Below, one piece after another: positions 56,701 to 64,000 of a stretch of DNA of 64,000 nt; position 1 is the first letter of the stretch; every line of letters begins with the position of its first letter. This DNA comes from RYN-230 sp963813975. GTDB taxonomy: Bacteria > Actinomycetota > Actinomycetes > Streptosporangiales > Streptosporangiaceae. The stretch covers positions 2,232,001-2,296,000 of the forward strand of contig CAWFAP010000006.1 of NCBI GenBank assembly GCA_963813975.1. Reading direction: 5' to 3'. A program made the position numbers and the translations under genes. Under the pieces are notes generated by a model, which was given only the letters and a program-made list of their open reading frames with translations, did no database searches and had not been told where the DNA came from.

Positions 56701-57570
56701 TCACAGCTCCGTCAGGTTTGCTGCCGGGCCGCCGGAACGCGCTGAGGGCACCGGCGGCACCTGCGCGCGCGCCGAGGCGTAGAGGCACACGGCTGCCGCG
56801 GCGGCCAGGTTGAGGCTCTCAGCCCGGCCGTAGATGGGCACGGCCACCGCCTCGTCGGCCAGGGCCAGGATGTCGCCGGGCAGCCCCCAGGCCTCGTTGC
56901 CGAACAGCCACGCGGTAGGCCGGGCGAGCTCTCCGGCCGACTGCAGGTCGTCCAGGGTGGTGGGGGCGCCGCCGTCTGCGGCGAGGACCCGCAGGCCACG
57001 TTCACGCAGCGCCCGGACCGCGTCCCCGGCCGGGATGCCCGTCACCACCGGAAGGTGGAACAGGCTTCCCGCGGACGCGCGGACGCACTTGCTGTTGTAC
57101 GGGTCCACCGAGGACCCGGCGAAGATAACCCCGCCCGCGCCGGCCGCGTCAGCGGTGCGCAGGACGGTCCCCGCGTTGCCCGGGTCCCGGACGTTGGCCA
57201 GGATCACCGCCAGCTGGGGGGACCCGGCGGTGACCTGGTCCAGGCGCACGTCGACGAACCGGCAGACGGCCAGTACCCCTTGCGGGGTGATGGTCTGGGC
57301 CAGCTCGGTCATCACCTCGCCGCTCACCAGGTGCACGTCCGCACCCTGCCCGGCGGCGAACTCGATGAGTTCCAAAGAGCGGGGCTGCGCGGCGGACGTC
57401 ACGAACAGCTGCGTGACCACGCCGCCCGCAGCCAGCGCCTCGCCCACCGCCTGCGGCCCCTCCGCGAGGAACGACCGGGCCCGCTGCCGGAAGGCCCGCT
57501 TGGCGAGCTGGCGGGCCGCCTTGACCCGCGGCGAGCGGATGCTGGTGAGCTCGGCGCCGGCAGGCAGCAT
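56701..57570 (-). CDS. TrmH/SpoU-family RNA 2'-O-methyltransferase
   Basis: 289-residue SPOUT methyltransferase. An N-terminal substrate-binding domain (SPRVKAARQLAKRAFRQRARSFLAEGPQAVGEAL) precedes the knotted SPOUT domain with motif 1 ILANVRDPGNAGTVLRTADAAG, motif 2 WLFGNEAWGLP and motif 3 VPIYGRAESLNLAAAAAVCLY. It modifies a 2'-OH in rRNA or tRNA; the target cannot be fixed from sequence. It directly follows rplT, 30 bases away, as in most actinobacteria. Confidence 0.92.
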   Translation of the reverse strand: MLPAGAELTSIRSPRVKAARQLAKRAFRQRARSFLAEGPQAVGEALAAGGVVTQLFVTSAAQPRSLELIEFAAGQGADVHLVSGEVMTELAQTITPQGVLAVCRFVDVRLDQVTAGSPQLAVILANVRDPGNAGTVLRTADAAGAGGVIFAGSSVDPYNSKCVRASAGSLFHLPVVTGIPAGDAVRALRERGLRVLAADGGAPTTLDDLQSAGELARPTAWLFGNEAWGLPGDILALADEAVAVPIYGRAESLNLAAAAAVCLYASARAQVPPVPSARSGGPAANLTEL

Positions 57571-57600
57571 CAGGCCGCCCTGACACAGGCCACGGGGCGG

Positions 57601-57999
57601 TCAGGCCGCCGCGGTGCCGGCCGAGTCGGCGTCCGGGCCAGCCTCGGCCAGCGCGGCCTTGGCCACCTCGACGAGCGCGGAAAACGCCGCCGGGTCACTG
57701 ACCGCGAGCTCGGCGAGCATGCGGCGGTCCACTTCCACGTCCGCGAGCCGGAGCCCCTGGATGAAGCGGTTGTAGGTGATGCCATCCGCGCGGGCGGCGG
57801 CATTGATGCGCTGGATCCACAGCCGGCGGAAATTGCCCTTCCGGTCCTTACGGTCCCGGTAGGCGTACGTCATCGAGTGGAGGACCTGCTCCTTGGCCTT
57901 GCGGTACAGCCGTGACCGCTGGCCACGGTAGCCGCTCGCCCGCTCAAGGACGACCCTGCGCTTCTTGTGGGCGTTGACTGCCCGCTTCACGCGTGCCAT
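57601..57999 (-). CDS. rplT: 50S ribosomal protein L20
   Basis: 132 residues: MARVKRAVNAHKKRRVVLERASGYRGQRSR start, then AYRDRKDRKGNFRRLWIQRINAAAR, NRFIQGLRLADVEVDRRMLAELAV. Slightly longer than usual because of an Asp/Ala-rich tail. The ATG has a GGGAGA site. In the infC-rpmI-rplT operon L20 commonly regulates its own mRNA. Confidence 0.98.
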   Translation of the reverse strand: MARVKRAVNAHKKRRVVLERASGYRGQRSRLYRKAKEQVLHSMTYAYRDRKDRKGNFRRLWIQRINAAARADGITYNRFIQGLRLADVEVDRRMLAELAVSDPAAFSALVEVAKAALAEAGPDADSAGTAAA

Positions 58000-58026
58000 T
58001 TCATATCTCCCTGGAGGCGGGCCGGG

Positions 58027-58221
58027 CTACTTTCCCAGCAACTTCTTGATCTTCTTGGCGTCGGACGGCGCGACCACCTGGTCCTTGTTCAGCCGCCGGG
58101 TCCGCTTGCTCGCCTTGTGCTCGAGCAGGTGGTTCATGTTGGCGCGGCGGCGCATCACTTTGCCGCTCCCGGTGATCTTGAACCGGCGCGCGGTACCGCT
58201 GTGCGTCTTCATCTTCGGCAT
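58027..58221 (-). CDS. rpmI: 50S ribosomal protein L35
   Basis: 64 residues: MPKMKTHSGTARRFKITGSG, then KVMRRRANMNHLLEHKASKRTRRL. ATG 58219-58221 is chosen since L35 begins MPKMKTH; the frame is open 16 codons upstream. It lies 27 bases before rplT. Confidence 0.97.
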   Translation of the reverse strand: MPKMKTHSGTARRFKITGSGKVMRRRANMNHLLEHKASKRTRRLNKDQVVAPSDAKKIKKLLGK

Positions 58222-58342
58222 GGTGGCCGTCGTCTCCATCTTCATGCGTGCCTGAGGCACGCTAGTCATCTGCGGCCGGGCACGCCGTCATCCGGCCGTG
58301 CCCGTACCGCTCAACGCTGGGCGGATTCTGCGGTGCCCTGGC

Positions 58343-59011
58343 TCAGGCTCCTGCCTGGCCCGCGCCGCTGTCGCCAGCCGGGCGAGCCTGGGAGGCTGGG
58401 GCAGCCGCGGGCCGGCGCTGACGTGGCACCGGGCGTGCGGCCACTGCCTCGGCCTCTTCCTCGGCTTCCCGCGACGAGCGCTCCGCCTTGGACTCGCTCT
58501 TCTTGCGGTGCGGCCCGATCACCATGATCATGTTGCGGCCGTCCTGCTTGGGCTGGGCTTCCACGAAGCCGAGCTCCTCCACATCGCCGGCCAGGCGCTG
58601 CAGCAGCCGGAACCCGAGCTCGGGCCGGGACTGCTCACGCCCCCTGAACATGATTGTGACCTTTACCTTGTCGCCCTGCTTGAGGAACCGCTCAACGTGA
58701 CCCTTCTTGGTCCCGTAGTCGTGCGGATCGATCTTCGGCCGGAGCTTGATCTCCTTGATGACCGTCTGCGCCTGATTCTTGCGCGATTCCCTGGCCTTGA
58801 GCGCGGACTCGTACTTGAACTTGCCGTAGTCCATCAGCTTGCAGACCGGCGGACGCGCCGTGGGCGCGACTTCCACCAAGTCGAGGTCCGCTTCCTGGGC
58901 CAGCCGGAGCGCGTCGTTCAGTGCAACGATCCCGACCTGCTCGCCATTGGGACCGACGAGCCGCACTTCGGGCACTCGGATCCGATCGTTGATACGAGGT
59001 TCGGCGCTGAT
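58343..59011 (-). CDS. infC: translation initiation factor IF-3, AUC start
   Basis: Binds 30S, keeps subunits apart and proofreads initiator tRNA and start codon. The 222-residue product starts at the rare codon ATC (59009-59011): AAGGAGGT lies just upstream (59015-59022), and the residues after it, (I)SAEPRINDRIRVPEVRLVG, are the family N-terminus. A GTG 12 codons later (58973-58975) would cut off this conserved part. Non-AUG starts let IF-3 limit its own synthesis. Core motifs GPNGEQVGIVALNDALRLAQ, DLVEVAPTARPPVCKLMDYGKFKYE, IKLRPKIDPHDYGTKKGHVERFL are intact. The 35-residue Ala/Pro/Arg-rich C-terminal tail is an actinobacterial feature. Confidence 0.95.
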   Translation of the reverse strand: MSAEPRINDRIRVPEVRLVGPNGEQVGIVALNDALRLAQEADLDLVEVAPTARPPVCKLMDYGKFKYESALKARESRKNQAQTVIKEIKLRPKIDPHDYGTKKGHVERFLKQGDKVKVTIMFRGREQSRPELGFRLLQRLAGDVEELGFVEAQPKQDGRNMIMVIGPHRKKSESKAERSSREAEEEAEAVAARPVPRQRRPAAAPASQARPAGDSGAGQAGA

Positions 59012-59505
59012 GTGACCTCCTTGGGTCTAGTCCACCGCCAGGGCCCGGTGCCCGGGCGGGTGCGCTGCGACCATCCTGCGCGGCCCCGGCTCGCGGCGGA
59101 TCCGGCCGCCACATGAGAAAAGGGCCTCGCACCGATGTATGCGAAGCCCACCAAAGCCGCACCGCCCGGCGAGGACGGGATCCTCGTCAGGAACGCAACT
59201 GGCCGGACTGGCAGCGGTCCGGCTCCGTGAGGGATCGGGCCGCTCGCCCGGCCTGGCTGGCCGGCCCGGGGGCCGGCAGCCTTACCCGCCAGCCAGTGGC
59301 CGGCCAGGTGGGAGGTGGTCCTCCGCTTACAACGCCCAGCACGCAAGTGCCAGGCTGGTCGTCTGGTAAGACTAACAGCAATTCAGGCCCGCTGGGTATT
59401 CCGGGCCAGGCGGAGCGTAAGCGCGTTTCCCCGGCCACACGGGGCTTCCGGCGCAGCCGGCGCGCCGCTTCCCGCCCCGCGTGCCCCGCCCGCGGCAGGG
59501 GCCCC
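59012..59505 (-). promoter_or_regulatory. infC leader region with attenuator-like hairpin
   Basis: 494 bases between aroE and infC. At 59122-59131/59140-59149 a 10-bp stem (one G-U pair) with an 8-base loop is followed on the minus strand by TTTTCTC (59115-59121), a rho-independent terminator shape about 100 bases before the infC start. It either ends the aroE transcript or acts as an attenuator for infC-rpmI-rplT. An infC promoter should lie upstream of it, near the AT-rich 59360-59395; elements not resolved. Confidence 0.65.
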
Positions 59506-60360
59506 TCAGCGCAAAGCGGCCAGCCCGGCGGCCCGCATCGCCTCGAGCGGGGCGGGTTTGCCGGTCATCAGCTCGAACTGCCGGGCGGCCTGGTGCAGCA
59601 GCAGCGTGAACCCGCCCGTCACAGCCGCCCCGGTCCGCCCGGCGGCCGCGGCGAGCCGGGTCGGCCACGGGTGGTACACCACGTCGAGGACGCAGCGCGG
59701 GCTCAGCGCACCGGCCTCGATCCGCTGAGAATAAGCATCCGCGGCCCCGGCCGGGGTGGTAGCGATCAGCAAACCGGGAGCGCGCACCCCCGGGTCGTCA
59801 AAGGAGACGAGCCGGACGGCCAGGCCGAGCCGCTCCGCGGCGGCCTGCAGGGTGCCGGCCCGCCGCGGGTCGCGGACAGCCACCGTCGCCCCGGCGATGC
59901 CGAGCCCGCGCACCGCGGCCAGCGCGGAGCAGGCCGTCGCGCCCGCGCCCAGGATGAGGGCCGCGGGATCATTCCCGCGGGCCAGCCCGGCGAGGGATCC
60001 GGGGCGGCCGTCCTCCCGGGCGGGCAGGCTCTCGGCGAGCGCGGCGATCATGCCCGGGACGTCGGTGTTGTAGCCGTGGTGCCGCCCGCCGTCGAAGATC
60101 ACGGTGTTGGCCGCGCCGACCTCCGCGACGAGTGGCCCGGCCTCATCGAGCAGGGGCAGCACCGCGCGCTTGAGCGGCATGGTCAGGGACAGCCCGGCCC
60201 AGTCCGGCCCGCACCGCCCGATCAGCCCGGCCAGCCCGGCCTCATCGCACTCGATCGCCTCGTAGGTCCACCCGGCCAGGCCGAGCACCTGGTACCCCGC
60301 CCGGTGCAGCACCGGCGACAGTGAGTGAGCGATGGGAGAGCCGAGAACCGCGGCTTTCAT
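59506..60360 (-). CDS. aroE: shikimate dehydrogenase
   Basis: NADP-dependent reduction of 3-dehydroshikimate. 284 residues: MKAAVLGSPIAHSLSPVLHRAGY substrate site, SLTMPLKRAVLP with catalytic Lys near 64, ANTVIFDGGRHHGYNTDVPGM with catalytic Asp, the Gly-rich LILGAGATACSALAAVRGLG Rossmann loop, and ATPPAG-type ATTPAGAADAY. It lies 11 bases after mltG; the alaS-ruvX-mltG-aroE order is usual for actinobacteria. Confidence 0.94.
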   Translation of the reverse strand: MKAAVLGSPIAHSLSPVLHRAGYQVLGLAGWTYEAIECDEAGLAGLIGRCGPDWAGLSLTMPLKRAVLPLLDEAGPLVAEVGAANTVIFDGGRHHGYNTDVPGMIAALAESLPAREDGRPGSLAGLARGNDPAALILGAGATACSALAAVRGLGIAGATVAVRDPRRAGTLQAAAERLGLAVRLVSFDDPGVRAPGLLIATTPAGAADAYSQRIEAGALSPRCVLDVVYHPWPTRLAAAAGRTGAAVTGGFTLLLHQAARQFELMTGKPAPLEAMRAAGLAALR

Positions 60361-60371
60361 GATCCTGGCGC

Positions 60372-62591
60372 TCAGCCCGAGCCCGTGCGTGAACCGGTGC
60401 CCCCGCCGGTGCTCCCGTACTTGGCCACCGCGTTGTTGAAGGCCGTGGCCGAGCTGAAGAACAGGGTCTGGCCGGTCCTGGAGTTGATGGTCAGGAAGAA
60501 CAGGAAGTTGCCGTGGTCCGGGTGCAGTGCGGCGTGGATCGCCGTGTTGCCCGGGTTGTCGATCGGCCCGGGCGGCAGGCCGGTGTGCAGGTAGGTGTTG
60601 TAGGGCGACGCGAAGTTGAGGCTGAACCCGCTCTTGTGCGCCAGCGACATCCCATACAGGACGGTGGTGTCCAGTTGCAGCTTGATCTTCGGATTCGCGT
60701 TAAGCCGGTTGTAGATCACTTCGGCGATCTTGGGGAAGTCCTGGGGCAGCTTGCCCTCGGCCTCGATGAGGCTGGCCACCGTGATGACCGCGGCCTGCGT
60801 CTCCTGGGCCTGGGCCGAGGAGGCCTGCAGCCCGATGCTCTGCGCGTTCTGGTTGAACTTGGTGACCATCGTCTTGAGCACGGCAGCCGGCGTGGTGTGC
60901 GGCGGGATGGCGTAGGTCGCCGGGAACAGGTACCCCTCGGGCTTCCCGTTGGCGAAGGCGGGCAGGCCGAGACCGGCGGGGTGCGCAAGGGCCTGCTGGT
61001 ACCCCTTGAGGTTCCCGGTTTGCTTGCCCAGCAGCGCGATGATCTGCGCGACCCGGAAGCCCTCCGGGACCGTGATCTTGGTCTGCAGCCGTGAGGACGG
61101 CTTGAGCAGCAGGGCCAGGGCCAGTGAGGCCTTCATGTGCTCGTGCACCGAGTAGTAGCCCGGTTCGAGCGCGTTGCCCTGGGGGTTGGCCTTGGCGGCG
61201 TTGGAGAACGCCCGCGCGCTGGCTACCACGCCCTTACTGGCCAGCGTCGCCCCGATCACGCTGGCCGGCTGACCCGGCAGGATCTGCACGGTGACGTGGC
61301 CGCCACCCGCACCCGGGAAGTCCGGCGGGTTGATGTACTCACGGTAGTAGTGGTAACCCACTCCCCCGACGATCGCGACGAACACGACGAACACCGTCAG
61401 CAGCACGAGCAGGACCGTCCGGCCGCGCCTGCGGCGCTTGCGGGCCGGCCCGGCGGGGCCCCCGCCGCCCCCGTGCCGGGATCCCTGTCCCTGGTCCAGG
61501 CCGGGCAGCAGGCCGCCATCCGGGCCATCCTCAGCCCAGGCCTGCGGCTCCTCCTCGCCCGGGTACCAGTTCCCGGAGGAAGCGAAATCCCGGGGTTCCT
61601 GCCCCTGATCCGGGGCCATGTCGAGGTCGCGCGGGTCATCCACGTAGCCCTCATACCCAGGATGAGCCCGGCCGACATCTGGTGCGGCGCCGCGGCGGCG
61701 GTGGCCCTGGCCGCGCGGGCCCGGGTAGCCCGCCGGCTTATCCCGGTCCGGCAGGTAGGCAGCGGGATTGTCCGGGTACCCGGCACCGCCGCCCGGGTAG
61801 CCGGCCGGGTCCTCCGGATAGCCGCCGGGGACGGGCCCGGCCCCGGGGCGTGGCCCCCCAGGGCGGCCCGGGTCACGTCCGGGGGGGCGGAACCGCGGGT
61901 CAGCCGGCGGCTCCGCTGGCGCGGCCCCCCACCGGTAATCCGGGTCCGGCAGCGGCGGGAGCGGACCGGACGGGTGCCCGGAGCCCGGCAGCGGTCCCGG
62001 GGGCAGCGGCGGGAGTTCCCCGCCCACGTCGTCGTAGCCGGACGCCGCGCCACGCGGGTCTGCGAGCGGGTCACCGTGCTGCGCCCAGTGCGGGCCGGTC
62101 CCGGGCGGGTTCAGCCAGCTGGACGCCCCGGCCGTCTCCGAGTCCCAGGATGCCCGCTCCGTCTCCGGGTCCCAGGATCCCCGCTCCCAGGACGGGGGCT
62201 CCCACGGCTGCGGGGCCCACCGGTCGGGGGCCATGGGCTCAGGCCTAGGCTGTCCACCAGGCTGCCCCCGGCCCCGCGGATCGGCGCCCCGCGGGTCCGG
62301 TCCCCGTGGGCCAGAGCCCCGGTCGTCGAGTCCGAGCGGGTCAGGACCCCAGTCAAAGGCCTCGCCACGGTGGCCCGGATCCCGCGGGTAGGACCCCGGG
62401 GGCAGGCTGGAGCCCGCTACCGGGAAGTCGCCGGTGTCGGCGGTCGCGATGGGGTTGTGCCCCCAGTCGCGGCGGGCCTGGCCGTACTCACCGGGGGGAA
62501 AGGGCTCATCCGCGTCCGGTGGCGGGTAGTCCTCTGGCCCCCACTGGTCGTCCTGTCCCCCCTGAGCTCCCCGCCGCCCGTGGCGGCTCAT
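60372..62591 (-). CDS. mltG: endolytic murein transglycosylase MltG with long N-terminal extension
   Basis: Cuts nascent glycan strands at the outer face of the membrane. 739 residues: about 380 of Pro/Gly/Asp/Arg-rich cytoplasmic extension, a basic KRRRRGR stop, one TM helix (VLLVLLTVFVVFVAIVGGVGYHYY), a LysM-like segment (VTVQILPGQPASVIGATLASKGVV), and the YceG/MltG catalytic domain with VASLIEAEGKLPQDFPKIAEVIYNRL (catalytic Glu), LQLDTTVLYG, YNTYLHTGLPPGPIDNPG and FLTINSRTGQTLFF. The extension is roughly as long as the rest of the protein. The ATG overlaps the ruvX stop by four bases. Confidence 0.94.
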   Translation of the reverse strand: MSRHGRRGAQGGQDDQWGPEDYPPPDADEPFPPGEYGQARRDWGHNPIATADTGDFPVAGSSLPPGSYPRDPGHRGEAFDWGPDPLGLDDRGSGPRGPDPRGADPRGRGQPGGQPRPEPMAPDRWAPQPWEPPSWERGSWDPETERASWDSETAGASSWLNPPGTGPHWAQHGDPLADPRGAASGYDDVGGELPPLPPGPLPGSGHPSGPLPPLPDPDYRWGAAPAEPPADPRFRPPGRDPGRPGGPRPGAGPVPGGYPEDPAGYPGGGAGYPDNPAAYLPDRDKPAGYPGPRGQGHRRRGAAPDVGRAHPGYEGYVDDPRDLDMAPDQGQEPRDFASSGNWYPGEEEPQAWAEDGPDGGLLPGLDQGQGSRHGGGGGPAGPARKRRRRGRTVLLVLLTVFVVFVAIVGGVGYHYYREYINPPDFPGAGGGHVTVQILPGQPASVIGATLASKGVVASARAFSNAAKANPQGNALEPGYYSVHEHMKASLALALLLKPSSRLQTKITVPEGFRVAQIIALLGKQTGNLKGYQQALAHPAGLGLPAFANGKPEGYLFPATYAIPPHTTPAAVLKTMVTKFNQNAQSIGLQASSAQAQETQAAVITVASLIEAEGKLPQDFPKIAEVIYNRLNANPKIKLQLDTTVLYGMSLAHKSGFSLNFASPYNTYLHTGLPPGPIDNPGNTAIHAALHPDHGNFLFFLTINSRTGQTLFFSSATAFNNAVAKYGSTGGGTGSRTGSG

Positions 62592-63127
62592 CCTTCCACC
62601 CCGTGGCCGGCCGGAACGATCTCGCCGGGGGGCTGCCCGCCCGCCCGCTCCGCGTCCAGAGCTCCCTGCAGCAGCAGGGCGGCGGCCGCCTGGTCCACGA
62701 CCTGCCGCCGGGCCCGGCCCCCCTTGCCGCCCTGGCGCAGTGCGTCGTGGGCCAGCACGGTGGTGAACCGCTCGTCCACCAGCCGGACCGGGATCGGCAC
62801 CAGGCGGCGGGCCAGGGTGTCCGCGAACGACCGGGCCGCCGCCGCCGCGGCGCCCTCACGGCCGGACAGGCTGGTCGGCAGGCCGACGATGACCTCGACC
62901 GCGTCGTGCTCCAGCGCCAGGCGGACCAGGCGGTCCAGATCGTCAGGGCCGCGCGGGACGGTATCCAGCGGGGTGGCCAGCAGGCCATCCGGGTCGCAGC
63001 GGGCCACGCCGATCCGGACTGAACCAGGATCGACGCCCAGCCGCACGCCAGTCCTCAACCCGCCCGTCCTCAACCGCGAGCTCCGCAGCCCTGCGGTCTC
63101 GTTCGCGCAACGGGTTGGCTGCAGCAC
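62588..63127 (-). CDS. ruvX: Holliday-junction resolvase-like protein RuvX (YqgF)
   Basis: RNase H-fold nuclease implicated in pre-16S rRNA processing. 179 residues: GVRLGVDPGSVRIGVARCDPDGLLATPLDTV (first Asp of the active site), VEVIVGLPTSLSGREG, VRLVDERFTTVLAH (Glu motif) and QVVDQAAAALLLQGALDAERAG (last Asp). GTG 63125-63127 is the longest start; the first 25 residues are not conserved, and a start nearer GLRTGVRLG is possible. It lies 22 bases after alaS. Confidence 0.92.
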   Translation of the reverse strand: MLQPTRCANETAGLRSSRLRTGGLRTGVRLGVDPGSVRIGVARCDPDGLLATPLDTVPRGPDDLDRLVRLALEHDAVEVIVGLPTSLSGREGAAAAAARSFADTLARRLVPIPVRLVDERFTTVLAHDALRQGGKGGRARRQVVDQAAAALLLQGALDAERAGGQPPGEIVPAGHGVEG

Positions 63128-63149
63128 GGTTTAACCGTACGCCACCGGA

Positions 63150-64000
63150 TCATGCCATGTCCCTGACAACCGCACGAACCGCATCAAATGCCTCCGCGAT
63201 CGCCTGGCCGGCCCGGTCGCCCTGCGGCGCGCCGCCGCCCTGGGCGATGTCGTCACGGCCGCCGCCGCCTCCGCCCAGCGCCTGGGCGGCGCTGCGGACC
63301 AGCACCCCGGCGGCCAGTTTCAGCGCCCGGGCCGGCTCGTTGACCGCCACCACGACCGCGGGACGGTCGGCCGGGACACCCGCGATCACGACCACGGCGG
63401 GCCGCTGCTGCGGGAGCCGGCCCCGGATATCCAGGGCGAGCTTGCGGATGTCGTCCGCGGTGGTGCCGTCTGGGACCTGGTGCACGACGAGCGCGGCCGG
63501 CCCAACATCCTCGGCCCGGCCGGCCAGTTCGGCCGCGCCGCCCAGGATCTGGGCGCTGCGCAGCCGGTCCAGGTCACGCTCGGCCTCCCGGAGGCGGGTG
63601 ACCAGCGCCGCGACCCGGTCCGGCAATTCTTCCCGGCGCGTCTTGAGCTGCTCGGTCAGCTGGCTGACCAGGACGCTCTCCCGGGCCAGGTAGCGGAACG
63701 CGTCGGTGCCGACCAGGGCCTCGACCCGGCGCACGCCGGAGCCGATGGACGCCTCACCGAGGATCTTGATCAGCCCGAGCTGCCCGGAGTGAGCCACGTG
63801 GGTTCCCCCGCACAGCTCCCGGGAGTAGCCACCGACCTCGACCACGCGGACCTCGTCGCCGTACTTCTCCCCGAACAGGGCGATCGCCCCCATGGAGCGG
63901 GCCTCGTCGATGGGGGTGACGAAGGCCCGGACCTCGAGGTCGTCGATGAGGACCTGGTTGACCTCGTCCTCCACATCACGGAGCACGGCCAGCGGGACCG
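63150..64000 (-). CDS. alaS: alanyl-tRNA synthetase, C-terminal part (5' end outside window)
   Basis: The open frame runs past the right edge; about 283 C-terminal residues are visible of the usual 890 or so. It shows the end of the editing domain (VTPIDEARSMGAIALFGEKYGDEVRVVEVGGYSRELCGGTHVAHSGQLG; the CGGTH carries Zn ligands), GSGVRRVEALVG, a coiled coil (LTEQLKTRREELPDRVAALVTRLREAERDLDRL) and the C-Ala domain ending GGGGGGRDDIAQGGG and IAEAFDAVRAVVRDMA. Editing motifs are intact. It leads the alaS-ruvX-mltG-aroE operon. Confidence 0.96.
   Translation of the reverse strand, partial: VPLAVLRDVEDEVNQVLIDDLEVRAFVTPIDEARSMGAIALFGEKYGDEVRVVEVGGYSRELCGGTHVAHSGQLGLIKILGEASIGSGVRRVEALVGTDAFRYLARESVLVSQLTEQLKTRREELPDRVAALVTRLREAERDLDRLRSAQILGGAAELAGRAEDVGPAALVVHQVPDGTTADDIRKLALDIRGRLPQQRPAVVVIAGVPADRPAVVVAVNEPARALKLAAGVLVRSAAQALGGGGGGRDDIAQGGGAPQGDRAGQAIAEAFDAVRAVVRDMA

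Overview
High-GC actinobacterial chromosome (Actinomycetota, class Actinomycetes). This rests on the very high G+C in coding third positions, the many GTG starts, the conserved order steB-steA-recN-nadK-tlyA ... tyrS-mpg (the Rv1698-Rv1688 neighbourhood of mycobacteria), a 16S gene of actinomycete type and a 23S gene with the long helix-54 insertion of this phylum. The 16S 5' region looks most like Streptosporangiales and relatives, but I cannot place it further. Nearly all core genes lie on the minus strand.

Layout. 1-7.9 kb: envelope, DNA-repair and cofactor genes (steB, steA, recN, nadK, tlyA, a small conserved gene, an SCP2-like gene, nei2). 8.4-18.9 kb: a drug exporter, an ABC-2 exporter pair, a HAD phosphatase, a TPR protein, a DUF1015 protein, a GT-C glycosyltransferase and a metallo-beta-lactamase-fold hydrolase. 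18.96-26.21 kb: a decayed accessory segment bounded by two 38-bp inverted repeats (35/38 identical). It holds a Tn3-type transposase fragment, a membrane protein, a collapsed two-component system, two intact and two broken dihydrofolate-reductase-fold genes, an ArsR-SRPBCC pair and a broken serine recombinase. 26.2-34.2 kb: a frameshifted Gly/Arg-rich TPR protein, then a complete rrn operon (16S-23S-5S, minus strand) with two consensus promoters.

34.6-44.9 kb: tyrS and mpg, then the arginine operon argC-J-B-D-F-R-H driven by an ArgR-box promoter. The slot between argR and argH holds a decayed argG remnant. 45.0-49.9 kb: a lipoprotein gene and the most unusual part of the window, a twice-repeated module. 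Each module has a membrane diguanylate cyclase (GGEEF with intact I-site) on the minus strand and, divergent from it, a perfect tandem array of minicistrons. Every array copy carries its own strong Shine-Dalgarno and encodes a 6- or 8-residue peptide (MTATTHWG x6; MTHGWG x5). 49.9-51.1 kb: a frameshifted MFS transporter. 51.4-64 kb: translation and cell-wall housekeeping genes (pheT, pheS, a PAS histidine kinase, a SpoU methylase, rplT, rpmI, infC with an AUC start, aroE, mltG, ruvX and the 3' part of alaS, which runs off the window).

Several genes carry single-base frameshifts (recombinase, TPR protein, MFS, transposase, argG, histidine kinase). Where the remnant is also truncated I read this as true decay. 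For the MFS, TPR and recombinase genes an assembly error is an open alternative.
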